In this document: one piece after another, positions 47,304-55,570 of the stretch | Layout of the letters: the number at the start of each line of letters is the position of its first letter | Position numbering within the stretch: position 1 is the stretch's first letter | Assembly (NCBI RefSeq): GCF_000189255.1 | Contig: NZ_AEVS01000071.1 | Location: 124,001-188,000, forward strand | Length of the DNA: 64,000 nt | Reading direction: 5' to 3' | Source of the DNA: Vibrio brasiliensis LMG 20546 | Lineage (GTDB): Bacteria; Pseudomonadota; Gammaproteobacteria; Enterobacterales; Vibrionaceae | The notes under the pieces: generated by a model | The model's database searches: none | Told to the model about the DNA's origin: nothing | What the model saw: the letters and a program-made list of their open reading frames with translations, nothing else | Translations under genes and position numbers: made by a program

Positions 47304-48526
47304 TGTTAGAAGGTTTAGCAGTATGGGCGCTGTTTATCTACTTACTTCGCTTAGTTGGCATGCCGTGGAATAAGGGAACCAAAGCGTTTGCTTATCTTGG
47401 TGGCGTCTCATGGTTGATGTTCGTCTGGGTTGGTTTGATTAACTATACGCCTATGGATATCTCGGGCGGCTCAGTGGTTCAATCTCCTCATATTCAGTTA
47501 CGTCCGGATTCGACTAACGTAACGGGTAAGGTCGACAAGATCCATATCGAGCCAAATCAGCAGGTGTACAAAGGTCAGTTAATCTATGAAATCGATCCGA
47601 CCCAATACCAAATTGCTCTGAATCAGGCCAAAGTCGCGGAAGAAGCCGCACTGGTGGCACACAAAGTGTCGATCGAAGACATTGCGATTGCCAAAGCGAA
47701 CTACACATCAATGCTACAGGATGTGAAAACGACACAGAGCCGTTTGGCCTCCGCTAAAGCTGACTACGAGCTACAACAAAAGATGCTTAAGCGTTATCAG
47801 GAGCAGAACCGTGTGGTTAAGAACACCATTACGGCCAGCGACATCGATAAGCAAATTACTTCCGTAGAAAAGGCCAAACACAATGTCGCTACCATTGAGT
47901 CTGAACTAAGCAGCAAAAAAGTCGCTGCGGATAAAGCCAAGCTTGCAATCACTAAATCTGAGCTAACCGTTCAGAGTCGAGAAGCAGACTGGAAAACAGC
48001 AACTGAGCAACTGGCTAAAGCCCAGTGGGACTTAGATAGCACCAAAGTATACGCGCCAGCAGATGGTTTCGTGACCAACTTTATCCTGCGTGAAGGCCAA
48101 CGGGTATCTATGATGCCTCGCCTGCAAATGTACACCAACGAGAAGTACGTACTTATGCGCGTTAACCATCAGGCGATTCGCAATGTAAAACCAGGTCAGC
48201 CAGCTGAATTCGCCTCTTCAGTTTATCCGGGTAAGATTTTCTCGGCGCAAGTTGAAGGCATTGTTGAAGCGACCGGGGAAGCGCAAAGTAATCTTCTCGG
48301 CTTAGACCAGGCGGTACGTACAACAACTGGCAAAAACCTGCAGAACAAACATCACTTTGTGCGCCTAAAGATCGAAGAGGGTCAGGACTATGATATTCCG
48401 GTCGGCTCAGTAGGACTTGCTTGGGTAAGTGGCGAAAAGCCAATTGGATTCATGGCTTTTCTTGATGCGATTCGCGGCATCATTATTCGAATGAAGTCTC
48501 AATTGTACTACTTCTACTCTATTTAA
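47303..48526 (+). CDS. HlyD-family membrane fusion protein (YiaV/YibH-like)
   Basis: A 407-residue periplasmic adaptor. Two N-terminal hydrophobic segments anchor it. A lipoyl half-motif (TGKVDKIHIEPNQQVYKGQLIYEIDPTQY) is followed by a long coiled coil (about residues 105-245), the second lipoyl half (DLDSTKVYAPADGFVTNFILREGQRV) and a beta-barrel domain. No inner-membrane transporter or outer-membrane channel is encoded next to it, so it probably pairs with remote components such as TolC. The gene ends before an intrinsic terminator. Confidence 0.85.
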   Translation: MLEGLAVWALFIYLLRLVGMPWNKGTKAFAYLGGVSWLMFVWVGLINYTPMDISGGSVVQSPHIQLRPDSTNVTGKVDKIHIEPNQQVYKGQLIYEIDPTQYQIALNQAKVAEEAALVAHKVSIEDIAIAKANYTSMLQDVKTTQSRLASAKADYELQQKMLKRYQEQNRVVKNTITASDIDKQITSVEKAKHNVATIESELSSKKVAADKAKLAITKSELTVQSREADWKTATEQLAKAQWDLDSTKVYAPADGFVTNFILREGQRVSMMPRLQMYTNEKYVLMRVNHQAIRNVKPGQPAEFASSVYPGKIFSAQVEGIVEATGEAQSNLLGLDQAVRTTTGKNLQNKHHFVRLKIEEGQDYDIPVGSVGLAWVSGEKPIGFMAFLDAIRGIIIRMKSQLYYFYSI

Positions 48527-48546
48527 GTTCGCTAATAGCTACCTTA

Positions 48547-48573
48547 AACCGCCAGCCAGTCTGGCGGTTTTTT
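48547..48573 (+). terminator. Terminator of the DUF3302-HlyD operon
   Basis: AACCGCCAG pairs with CTGGCGGTT around CCAGT, followed by a T run. Confidence 0.88.
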
Positions 48574-48725
48574 ATTTTGTCGCTCCACAGCTTGGTGCAA
48601 AAACCGCCATTCAGCTATACGTCAGGTCTTATCCGGTGATAGTCGCTCGATAGAGTATTGTTTTTCTGCTACTTTCGAGTACCTTGAACAACAGAATAAC
48701 GCATCACCGACCGACGAGGTAATCA

Positions 48726-50072
48726 ATGAGCCAGTTCCAAGATCTCTCGATACTCATTGAACAAATAGCACAAGCAGAAGAAACCGATCAGGTAAGCATT
48801 CTAAACGATTCGATCGAACTCGGGCTGGACTCTGGCTCCATCGCTCTAATTCTTGAAGCATTTCCCCTTGATGAGCGTGCCAAACTGTGGCGCGGTTTGC
48901 CTCTTGAGCTGCACATTGAAGCGTTAACAGAAGCTCGTGCTGAAGTTCGCCATTCGATTATTGATGAACTGTCAGAAACCGAGTTAAAACTTACTCTGGC
49001 AAAGCTCGATAACCTGTCGCTGATTGAATGGGCAGACTCTCTGCCAGAAGAGATCATTAATGAAGCTCTACAGCTCATCGAGAAAGACGAGTTAGAACTC
49101 TACGATCAAGCTAACGAATACGAAGATGATGAACTCGGCCGCTGGGCTGAACGAAAAATCGTTACCTTGCCTTTCAATATTTCCGTAGATAAAGCCAAGG
49201 GGCTGATGGAGCGCTACAGTTACGACGCTCCTCAACAAATCTACTTAATCAACAAGCGTAAACAGTTTCGTGGTGTCGTCAGTTACATCGACCTATTGCG
49301 CGCTGAGCCTAGTGAACGACTGAAAAATCTGGCTTTAGAAAACATCGTCACGCTTAACGCCAAGATGAGCTTGGCGGAAAGTATCGAGGCGTTAGAGCAC
49401 TCATCCCAACCTGCGATGCCTGTTACTGATGAGGCACAAATGCTGATTGGTGAAGTTGACTGGCAGTTTGCCTTAAGCAATCAACGTGAGATCTATGAAG
49501 CTCGCTTGATGGCGGGTACCGGTATGGATGAAGGGGATGACCTGTTTGCTCCGGTAATTAAGAGCTCACAAAAACGTGGCGTGTGGCTTGGTATTAACTT
49601 GATGACAGCGATTTTAGCCTCAGTCACTATTGGTCTGTTTGAAGATGTTATAGCGCAGGTTGTTGCTCTCGCAGTATTAATGCCGATTGTTGCTTCCATG
49701 GGTGGTATTGCAGGAAGCCAGACTCTGACACTGATGATTCGTGCTATGGCGCTCAATCAGATCACGCCGGGTAACCGTTGGGCCTTACTAAAGAATGAAA
49801 TTGGTATTGGTTCAATTAACGGCTTACTGTGGGCGCTGATCATTGGTGCCATTGCCGGGCTTTGGTTTCAGTCAACTATTCTCGGTGCAACTATCGCCTT
49901 GGCGATCATCGTAAACATCATTACTGCAGCTATGTTCGGAGTCCTGATCCCAATCGCGCTCGACAAGTTGAAGCTTGACCCTGCTCTTGCAGGTTCAGTG
50001 GTACTTACTACCGTCACAGATGTGGTTGGCTTCTTTGCATTTCTTGGGACAGCCAGCTTAGTCATGCTATAG
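48726..50072 (+). CDS. mgtE: MgtE magnesium transporter
   Basis: A 448-residue channel/transporter. The N-terminal part is the superhelical MgtE domain (ALILEAFPLDERAKLWRGLP). Two CBS domains span about residues 135-260 (VDKAKGLMERYSYDAPQQIYLINKRKQFRGVVSYIDLLR). The C-terminal five-helix pore includes LMPIVASMGGIAGSQTLTLMIRAMAL, with the family GGxxGxQ signature. It takes up Mg2+ and is gated by cytosolic Mg2+. GAGGT precedes the ATG. No M-box riboswitch was seen upstream. Confidence 0.93.
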   Translation: MSQFQDLSILIEQIAQAEETDQVSILNDSIELGLDSGSIALILEAFPLDERAKLWRGLPLELHIEALTEARAEVRHSIIDELSETELKLTLAKLDNLSLIEWADSLPEEIINEALQLIEKDELELYDQANEYEDDELGRWAERKIVTLPFNISVDKAKGLMERYSYDAPQQIYLINKRKQFRGVVSYIDLLRAEPSERLKNLALENIVTLNAKMSLAESIEALEHSSQPAMPVTDEAQMLIGEVDWQFALSNQREIYEARLMAGTGMDEGDDLFAPVIKSSQKRGVWLGINLMTAILASVTIGLFEDVIAQVVALAVLMPIVASMGGIAGSQTLTLMIRAMALNQITPGNRWALLKNEIGIGSINGLLWALIIGAIAGLWFQSTILGATIALAIIVNIITAAMFGVLIPIALDKLKLDPALAGSVVLTTVTDVVGFFAFLGTASLVML

Positions 50073-50113
50073 CTGAGAATTATCAAACCTGTCATTAGCA
50101 AATATGAGATGAA

Positions 50114-50139
50114 TTGCATTTTGCAATTTCAATATGCAA
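50114..50139. promoter_or_regulatory. LuxO-type binding sites upstream of qrr
   Basis: TTGCATTTTGCAA (50114-50126) fits exactly the TTGCA-WWW-TGCAA form described for LuxO. A degraded copy, TTTCAATATGCAA, follows at 50127-50139. They lie about 90-110 bases before the qrr start, as expected for an enhancer acting on sigma-54 polymerase. Confidence 0.75.
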
Positions 50140-50199
50140 ATAGGGTAACAAAAAAGTTCCAAAACTAGCAATTTCAGAGCAATTAGGTGCTATTAAAGT

Positions 50200-50215
50200 T
50201 GGCACATATACTGCA
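50200..50215 (+). promoter_or_regulatory. Sigma-54 promoter of qrr
   Basis: TGGCACATATACTGCA has the invariant GG (50201-50202) and GC (50213-50214) exactly ten bases apart. It predicts transcription start at 50226, the first base of the Qrr sequence TGACCC. Confidence 0.88.
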
Positions 50216-50225
50216 ATAGTAATAA

Positions 50226-50330
50226 TGACCCTTCTTAAGCCGAGGGTCACCTAGCCAACTGACGTTGTTAGTGAACCTGATTTGTTCACACTTATAGCGG
50301 CCAATCTCCCTTCTTGAGATTGGCCTTTTT
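50226..50330 (+). ncRNA. qrr: Qrr quorum-regulatory small RNA
   Basis: A 105-base RNA of the Qrr family. It begins with the stem TGACCCT/AGGGTCA, followed by the highly conserved single-stranded and hairpin core CTAGCCAACTGACGTTG, then a GTGAAC/GTTCAC hairpin and a terminator. Qrr RNAs act with Hfq: phosphorylated LuxO activates them at low cell density, and they repress LuxR/HapR mRNA and activate AphA. The intact first stem indicates a Qrr2-5-type rather than the 5'-shorter Qrr1. Neither luxO nor uvrB is adjacent, as also fits a non-Qrr1 copy. It stands in the gap between mgtE and codB. Confidence 0.93.
50299..50330 (+). terminator. Intrinsic terminator of qrr
   Basis: GGCCAATCTC pairs with GAGATTGGCC around seven bases, followed by TTTTT. 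Confidence 0.92.
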
Positions 50331-50339
50331 GTTTTCTGG

Positions 50340-50811
50340 ACGCCATATAACCTCACAATACTCACCTCAGAATAAACATCAGTTAATAGCAAACTAAGTC
50401 GAATTAGAGACCAAACCCTCAAAATCAGCACTCTTTCATCAGTAACATCGGCAAGAGTCGCGCATGGAGAGCAAAAAGTCATAAGATAACGTTTGCGTAT
50501 GAGTACCAATACCACCCTTCTCGCCCCCTTAATTTATAGAACGTCATATTCATAACAAATACCAAGAAAATCAAAACAAAACACAGTTTGTTAACAACAA
50601 TCTGAGAAAAAACTTAGGTTAGATTATAAATAAAAAACATCACCCATAAATTAACCCACTGTTAATTAAGGAATTAAAATAGATAAGTATAAAATTATAC
50701 TACAATCAGACATTTTCTTATTGACGCAACCATATTTATCTCCATAATACGCGCCGTTTGCCTAAAACATACTGAAAATTTGTAATACTAATCTATTTGC
50801 GGAGGTTATAG
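50340..50811 (+). promoter_or_regulatory. Long AT-rich leader/promoter region of codBA with PurR-like site
   Basis: About 470 bases without a gene. AAGATAACGTTTGCGT (50483-50498) matches the PurR operator at 9 of its 11 fixed positions, although it is over 300 bases from codB. A sigma-70-type promoter is likely at 50721 (TTGACG) with TAATAC or CATAAT near 50743-50750, and a half operator CGTTTGCC overlaps the predicted start. E. coli codBA is PurR controlled; here it is inference. Confidence 0.4.
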
Positions 50812-52050
50812 ATGGCTGCGGACAATAACTACAGTCTTGGACCAGTGCCGGACACGGCTAGAAAAGGGGTCGCTTCACTTACTATGGTAATGTTAGGACT
50901 GACTTTCTTCTCCGCTAGTATGTGGACCGGTGGTTCCCTCGGAACTGGTCTTTCATTCAACGACTTCTTCCTCGCTGTTCTCATTGGTAACCTCATCCTC
51001 GGTATTTACACTTCTTTCCTCGGTTACATCGGCGCTTCTACTGGTCTCTCTACTCACCTTCTTGCTCGTTTCTCTTTTGGTACTAAAGGCTCTTGGCTTC
51101 CTTCCGCTCTACTTGGCGGTACTCAGGTCGGCTGGTTTGGTGTCGGCGTCGCAATGTTTGCCATTCCGGTGCACAAAGCAACAGGAATTGATACCAATAC
51201 TCTGATCATTGTTTCTGGGCTACTAATGACCGCAACGGTTTACTTCGGCATCAAAGCTTTGATGGTGCTTTCAGCAATTGCGGTTCCTGCTATTGCTGTT
51301 CTGGGTAGCTACTCTGTATCGATGGCCGTTGAAAGTGTCGGAGGTCTGGAACAATTACAGCTTATTGAACCTGAAACTCCGATGGACTTTTCCGTCGCAC
51401 TTGCAATGGTGGTCGGCTCATTTGTCAGCGCGGGCACCCTGACGGCCGACTTCGTACGTTTCGGTAAAAAACCTGCTGGCGCAGTACTGGTTACTATGGT
51501 TGCCTTCTTTATCGGCAACTCACTCATGTTTATCTTCGGTGCCGCTGGTGCAGCTGCAACAGGTCAGGCTGATATCTCTGATGTGATGATTGCTCAGGGA
51601 CTGCTTATTCCGGCAATTATTGTACTTGGCTTAAATATCTGGACGACAAACGAAAACGCCCTTTACGCATCTGGTCTTGGTTTCTCAAACATTACTGGCC
51701 GTTCAAGCACAATCATGTCTATTATCAACGGTATCATCGGCACAATATTCGCCCTGTGGCTTTACAATAATTTCGTCGGTTGGCTAACCTTCCTATCAAC
51801 GGCAATCCCTCCTATCGGTGGGGTTATCATTGCGGACTTCCTAATCAACCGGAAACGTTACAAAGACTTTGCCAACGCGCAGTTCAAAACTGTTAACTGG
51901 GCTGGCATTATCGCGGTTGCAGTTGGCGTAGCAGCGGGTAAATTCATTCCGGGCGTCGTTCCATTGAACGCAGTTCTCGGTGGCGCTCTTTGCTATGCAG
52001 CTCTAAACCCACTATTCAACAAACACGCGCTGAAAACACAAACAGCGTAA
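50812..52050 (+). CDS. codB: Cytosine permease
   Basis: A 412-residue NCS1-family symporter with about twelve helices. It opens DNNYSLGPVPDTARKGVASLTMVMLGLTFFSASMWTGGSLGTGL, typical of CodB, and contains STHLLARFSFGTKGSWLPSALLGGTQVGWFGVG. It imports cytosine with a proton or sodium ion. GGAGG lies close to the ATG. Nine bases separate it from codA, forming a cytosine salvage operon. Confidence 0.94.
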   Translation: MAADNNYSLGPVPDTARKGVASLTMVMLGLTFFSASMWTGGSLGTGLSFNDFFLAVLIGNLILGIYTSFLGYIGASTGLSTHLLARFSFGTKGSWLPSALLGGTQVGWFGVGVAMFAIPVHKATGIDTNTLIIVSGLLMTATVYFGIKALMVLSAIAVPAIAVLGSYSVSMAVESVGGLEQLQLIEPETPMDFSVALAMVVGSFVSAGTLTADFVRFGKKPAGAVLVTMVAFFIGNSLMFIFGAAGAAATGQADISDVMIAQGLLIPAIIVLGLNIWTTNENALYASGLGFSNITGRSSTIMSIINGIIGTIFALWLYNNFVGWLTFLSTAIPPIGGVIIADFLINRKRYKDFANAQFKTVNWAGIIAVAVGVAAGKFIPGVVPLNAVLGGALCYAALNPLFNKHALKTQTA

Positions 52051-52059
52051 GGAAGCATC

Positions 52060-53337
52060 ATGACAACGCTATTGATCAAAAACGCTAAGCTACAAGACCA
52101 GGACGGTTTAAAACAGATCCTGATTGAAGACGGTCAATTTAAGCAGATACTAGACAACGATGCAGAGATTGCTTTTGACGGTGAAACTCTAGACGCAGAG
52201 GGCGGCTTAGCTGTCGCTCCATTCTGTGAACCTCATATCCATTTAGATACCACTCAAACAGCAGGTGAACCTAGCTGGAACATTTCTGGCACTTTGTTTG
52301 AGGGCATTGAGCGATGGGCAGAGCGTAAAGAACTGCTTTCTATTGAAGACGTTAAAACCCGAGCGAAGCAAACACTCAAATGGCAAATCGCTAATGGTGT
52401 TCAGCACGTTCGTACCCATGTTGACGTTTCTGATCCAACCCTTATCGCATTAAAAGCGATGGTGGAGCTGCGTGAAGAGATGAAACAGTGGGTAGATATT
52501 CAGATTGTGGCGTTTCCGCAAGAAGGTATCCTTTCTTACCCGAACGGTAAAGAACTCCTTGAACAGGCTGTCCAGCTGGGCGCAGATGTCATTGGTGCGA
52601 TTCCTCATTTCGAGTTCACTCGTGAGTATGGCATTGAGTCTCTGCACTATGCGTTTGAATTGGCAAGAAAATATGACTGTCTTATCGACGTTCACTGTGA
52701 CGAAATCGATGATGAACAGTCACGCTTTGTCGAAACACTTGCTGCACTGGCGCATAAATATCAGATGGGAGAAAAGGTCACCGCAAGCCATACAACAGCA
52801 ATGGGGTCTTACAATGGTGCATACGCTTCACGTCTGTTCCGTCTACTCCGTATGTCAGGAATCAACTTTGTCGCCAACCCATTGGTGAATATTCACCTTC
52901 AAGGTCGCTTTGACGATTACCCTAAGCGCCGCGGCGTGACTCGTGTGAAAGAGATGTTGGCAGCAAATATCAATGTCTGCTTTGGTCATGATGATGTGTT
53001 CGACCCATGGTATCCGCTTGGTACGGCAAACATGCTGCAGGTTCTGCATATGGGCCTGCATGTGTGTCAGGTGATGGGCTACGATCAAATCAACAATAGC
53101 CTTGCGTTAATCAGTACCAATTCAGCTCGCACGCTAAACATTTCCGATAAACACGGTATAGAGGAAGGCAAGCCGGGTAGCCTGTTGATTCTTCCAGCTG
53201 AGAACGGCTTTGATGCAGTGCGTCGTCAGGTTCCGGTGCGTTACTCCGTTCGTCACGGCCAAGTGATTGCGCAAACCCAACCGGCGCAAACTGACATCTA
53301 TCTGGGTGAACAAGAAAAAGTGACATTCAAACGCTAA
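52060..53337 (+). CDS. codA: Cytosine deaminase
   Basis: A 425-residue amidohydrolase converting cytosine to uracil and ammonia. Metal and catalytic motifs: [15 protein letters not shown] (His pair), [17 protein letters not shown] (His and Glu), SHTTAMG and [18 protein letters not shown] (metal Asp). Length matches E. coli CodA (427). AAGGAAG precedes the ATG. It pairs with CodB for use of external cytosine as pyrimidine or nitrogen source. Confidence 0.95.
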   Translation: MTTLLIKNAKLQDQDGLKQILIEDGQFKQILDNDAEIAFDGETLDAEGGLAVAPFCEPHIHLDTTQTAGEPSWNISGTLFEGIERWAERKELLSIEDVKTRAKQTLKWQIANGVQHVRTHVDVSDPTLIALKAMVELREEMKQWVDIQIVAFPQEGILSYPNGKELLEQAVQLGADVIGAIPHFEFTREYGIESLHYAFELARKYDCLIDVHCDEIDDEQSRFVETLAALAHKYQMGEKVTASHTTAMGSYNGAYASRLFRLLRMSGINFVANPLVNIHLQGRFDDYPKRRGVTRVKEMLAANINVCFGHDDVFDPWYPLGTANMLQVLHMGLHVCQVMGYDQINNSLALISTNSARTLNISDKHGIEEGKPGSLLILPAENGFDAVRRQVPVRYSVRHGQVIAQTQPAQTDIYLGEQEKVTFKR

Positions 53338-53355
53338 GTTGCATTCACTTCGATC

Positions 53356-53385
53356 AAAAATGGGAAGCTCAGGCTTCCCATTTTT
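53356..53385. terminator. Bidirectional terminator codA / terC-type gene
   Basis: AAAAATGGGAAGC pairs with GCTTCCCATTTTT around TCAG. Confidence 0.9.
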
Positions 53386-53407
53386 ATTGTGCTTAACCTC
53401 AACTTTG

Positions 53408-54166
53408 TTAAGCGATGTTGGTTTCAACTCTTAACGAGCGTATACGTTTGACCTGCATTTTTTGTTTCTTCTTAAGCTGGATATGACACAGCTCCAGAAT
53501 CAAACCAAACGCCATTGCAAAGTAAACGTAACCTTTGTTGACATGAAGGGCAAAGCCCTCAGCCATTAGAAGACCACCCAATAGAATCAAAAACAACAGG
53601 GCAAGTGTTTTGAAGCCTGGGTATTGAGTCACCAGGTTATTAATCTTTTCTGCGGTTAACACCATAACCACAGCGGAAGCCAGAATCGCTGCCACCATAA
53701 TCGGCACCTGGTCAGTCAAACCTACCGCAGTAATCACTGAGTCCATTGAGAATACAGCGTCAACGGCAACAATCTGTAACAGCACGACTGCCAGACCTGT
53801 TCTTACATGGGTAGAATGGGCCGTTTCATGGTGTATCAACCACGACCATAGCTCCTTACCACTTTTCGCTAATAGGAATGCACCACCAGCAATCATAATC
53901 AGTTCTCGTCCGGTAAGGCTAAAATCACCAACCACCAACAAAGGTTCAGTCAGGGACATTACCCACGAGATAGAAAAGACCAGAACAATACGTGCAGCTA
54001 CAGCTAAGGAGATACCCAAGTTACGCGCGAACTTGCGTTGGTGTAGTGGCAATCGCTCACAGAGAACCGATATAAAGACGACGTTATCAACGCCAAGTAC
54101 CACTTCAAGTGCGAATAGTGTGGAGAAAATAACCCAGGTTTCGGGTTGCATGAAAAGATCTAACAT
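53408..54166 (-). CDS. TerC-family membrane protein
   Basis: A 252-residue protein with about seven helices. It shows the TerC motif LEVVLGVDNVVFISVL with its paired acidic residues and the second repeat VAVDAVFSMDSVITAVGLT. TerC and Alx proteins export Mn2+ or other divalent ions and add metal to exported proteins. GGAGG lies seven bases before the ATG. I found no yybP-ykoY manganese riboswitch in the 150 bases upstream. Confidence 0.9.
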   Translation of the reverse strand: MLDLFMQPETWVIFSTLFALEVVLGVDNVVFISVLCERLPLHQRKFARNLGISLAVAARIVLVFSISWVMSLTEPLLVVGDFSLTGRELIMIAGGAFLLAKSGKELWSWLIHHETAHSTHVRTGLAVVLLQIVAVDAVFSMDSVITAVGLTDQVPIMVAAILASAVVMVLTAEKINNLVTQYPGFKTLALLFLILLGGLLMAEGFALHVNKGYVYFAMAFGLILELCHIQLKKKQKMQVKRIRSLRVETNIA

Positions 54167-54320
54167 TGTTCAACCTCCACAGTTGTGAAAGTCAGGAAAG
54201 TGCTCAGTCGACTAAAGGGGTCGTCCATTTAAGTTGTATACCTCTGTTACTTAGGAAACGCTAGTAAATCACCAGTTTGCTCGCTTAGCAATATCCATGT
54301 TTGTAACAGAAGGTTACCGG

Positions 54321-54357
54321 AAAAAGAAAACCCCACTAAGCTTTCGCCTAGTGGGGT
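54321..54357 (-). terminator. Intrinsic terminator of the csrB-like RNA
   Basis: On the minus strand ACCCCACTA and TAGTGGGGT form a stem with a GAAA-containing loop, followed by TTTTCTTTTT. Confidence 0.9.
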
Positions 54358-54728
54358 CTATTCATACTCGCAGCAATCCGGCTACTAATAGGTGCTCCCT
54401 GCATCTATTCCTTGATAGTACGCTGAATCCTTCAGCACTTTCCTTATCATCGCCTTCCTAGCGGTGTCCTTGGCAATCCAGCCCGTTAGCTATCCTGGCT
54501 AACTCTCATCACCCTTCCTGAGTGGTGTCCTGATTCCATCGTCCTGATAGAAATTGCCTTAGTCCGTTAAGCGTCCATTGTCTTTCCTTGTGTAACCATC
54601 CTAGTTACTAGCGTCCAGCCAATGTCCTTCGCTTTCCTTGCCAATTATTCGTCCTGAATAATCGAATCTTCTTCCTGAAGATGACCTATCCTTGGGTCTT
54701 TCCTGTTCCGTGTCTGCTTCCTGCTGAC
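54321..54728 (-). ncRNA. csrB: CsrB-family CsrA-sequestering RNA
   Basis: A 400-base minus-strand stretch between terC and the dCMP deaminase gene is packed with GGA triplets: I count about 26, at least 15 as AGGA, spaced 10-25 bases, many in loops of short hairpins (GATTATTCAGGACGAATAATT, shown here as arms GATTATT/AATAATT, and ATCTTC-AGGA-GAAGAT). It ends with the terminator ACCCCACTA.../TAGTGGGGT plus a T run (54321-54357). The predicted promoter is TTGTTA (54757-54762) and TAATCT (54735-54740), spacer 16. Such RNAs bind many CsrA dimers and relieve CsrA repression; in vibrios they are switched on by VarS/VarA. No coding frame explains this region. Confidence 0.9.
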
Positions 54729-54734
54729 AACTTA

Positions 54735-54762
54735 AGATTAAGCCAACAGCGATTATTAACAA
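54735..54762 (-). promoter_or_regulatory. Predicted sigma-70 promoter of the csrB-like RNA
   Basis: TTGTTA and TAATCT (minus strand) are 16 bases apart, giving a start near 54728. It depends on visual matching only. Confidence 0.45.
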
Positions 54763-54802
54763 CGGTTAATTTTCGTTTTTTGGCTCTTTCCCCAACGGTT
54801 AA
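54760..54802 (-). repeat. Two direct repeats TTAACCGTTG upstream of csrB
   Basis: Perfect 10-base copies on the minus strand at 54760-54769 and 54793-54802, exactly 33 bp apart (three helical turns). One lies next to the -35 region, the other just upstream. They look like paired activator sites. The canonical GacA/VarA box TGTAAG-N6-CTTACA is not evident. Confidence 0.55.
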
Positions 54803-54888
54803 GAAACATACAAAAATATATAAAACATGCAGTTAGACAAAAAAACGCTATATTTCTCAACCAAGCAGGATCTCAACGCTCACGACCT

Positions 54889-54961
54889 TGTGAGAGATCT
54901 CGCACACGCTAATTGGCATATGGCTGAAAATATCCATTTTTATCGAGTGATTTAGATCACT
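54889..54961. promoter_or_regulatory. Two CRP-like sites between csrB and the dCMP deaminase gene
   Basis: AGTGATTTAGATCACT (54946-54961) has GTGA-N6-TCAC, the exact CRP core. TGTGAGAGATCTCGCA (54889-54904) is a weaker match (TGTGA-N6-TCGCA). They lie about 160-230 bases upstream of the csrB start and 155-225 before the deaminase gene. A shared inverted repeat GATCT...AGATC with CTCAC/GTGAG (54869-54900) overlaps the weaker site. Confidence 0.45.
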
Positions 54962-55070
54962 AACTTTAGCTGCTCAACCGCAATTACTTTTAACAATCGC
55001 GCTTTTTACTGGACTAAGTGGCTTTAAATTAGGATATTATGACTAGATCAACATCACAGAACTCGATTGA

Positions 55071-55087
55071 CCTAGCTTAAGTCTAGG
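55071..55087 (+). promoter_or_regulatory. Short hairpin in the dCMP deaminase leader
   Basis: CCTAG and CTAGG flank CTTAAGT, 27 bases before the ATG. It may be an operator or part of the leader. Confidence 0.3.
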
Positions 55088-55113
55088 CAGATATCTTTTA
55101 GGGGACAGACTCA

Positions 55114-55563
55114 ATGATTTCTAAGTGGGCGCAACGTTTTTACCAAATGGCCGAATTAGTCGGCTCATGGAGTAAGGATCCTTCCACTCAGGTTGGTGCG
55201 GTAATCACTAAACAGAACCGTATCGTTTCCGTTGGCTTTAACGGCTATCCGCACGGTATCTCTGATAGCGCAATGACCGACGATCGAGAAATGAAGTATT
55301 TGAAAACTCTACACGCAGAAGAAAACGCAATTCTGTTCGCTAAGCGCGACTTAGATGGTTGTGAAATCTGGGTAACTCATTTCCCATGCCCTAACTGCGC
55401 AGCAAAAATCATTCAAACTGGCATTTCTGCGGTGCACTGTCCTGAACAAACAGAGGATTTCCTATCTCGTTGGGGTGACAAGATCACGGTCAGCCAAGAG
55501 ATGTTCCTTCAGGCTGGTGTAAAAGTGAACTGGCTGCCGCTAAGCGACTTAGGCCAGCCCTAA
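55114..55563 (+). CDS. dCMP deaminase family protein
   Basis: A 149-residue zinc deaminase. The zinc and proton-shuttle motif is TLHAEENAILFA and the second zinc motif is PCPNCAAKII. The short length and opening MISKWAQRFYQMAELVGSWSKDPSTQVGAV match stand-alone deoxycytidylate deaminases (ComEB type), which make dUMP for thymidylate synthesis. It lacks the P-loop domain of anti-phage DcdV-type deaminases. It ends seven bases from the convergent kinase gene. Confidence 0.88.
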   Translation: MISKWAQRFYQMAELVGSWSKDPSTQVGAVITKQNRIVSVGFNGYPHGISDSAMTDDREMKYLKTLHAEENAILFAKRDLDGCEIWVTHFPCPNCAAKIIQTGISAVHCPEQTEDFLSRWGDKITVSQEMFLQAGVKVNWLPLSDLGQP

Positions 55564-55570
55564 GCAAAGA

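Noticed and set aside
48574..48725. Possible M-box magnesium riboswitch before mgtE
   Set aside because: The gap is only about 150 bases and shows no M-box-like core.
50183..50515. 110-residue frame on the minus strand across qrr
   Set aside because: It runs antisense through the Qrr RNA and its terminator, has no ribosome site and no recognisable protein features.
54167..54320. Possible yybP-ykoY manganese riboswitch before terC
   Set aside because: TerC-family genes often have one, but the conserved loops of that riboswitch are not present.
55114..55563. Anti-phage DcdV/AvcD-type deaminase
   Set aside because: The protein is a short stand-alone dCMP deaminase without the P-loop kinase-like domain, and no partner RNA was recognised next to it.
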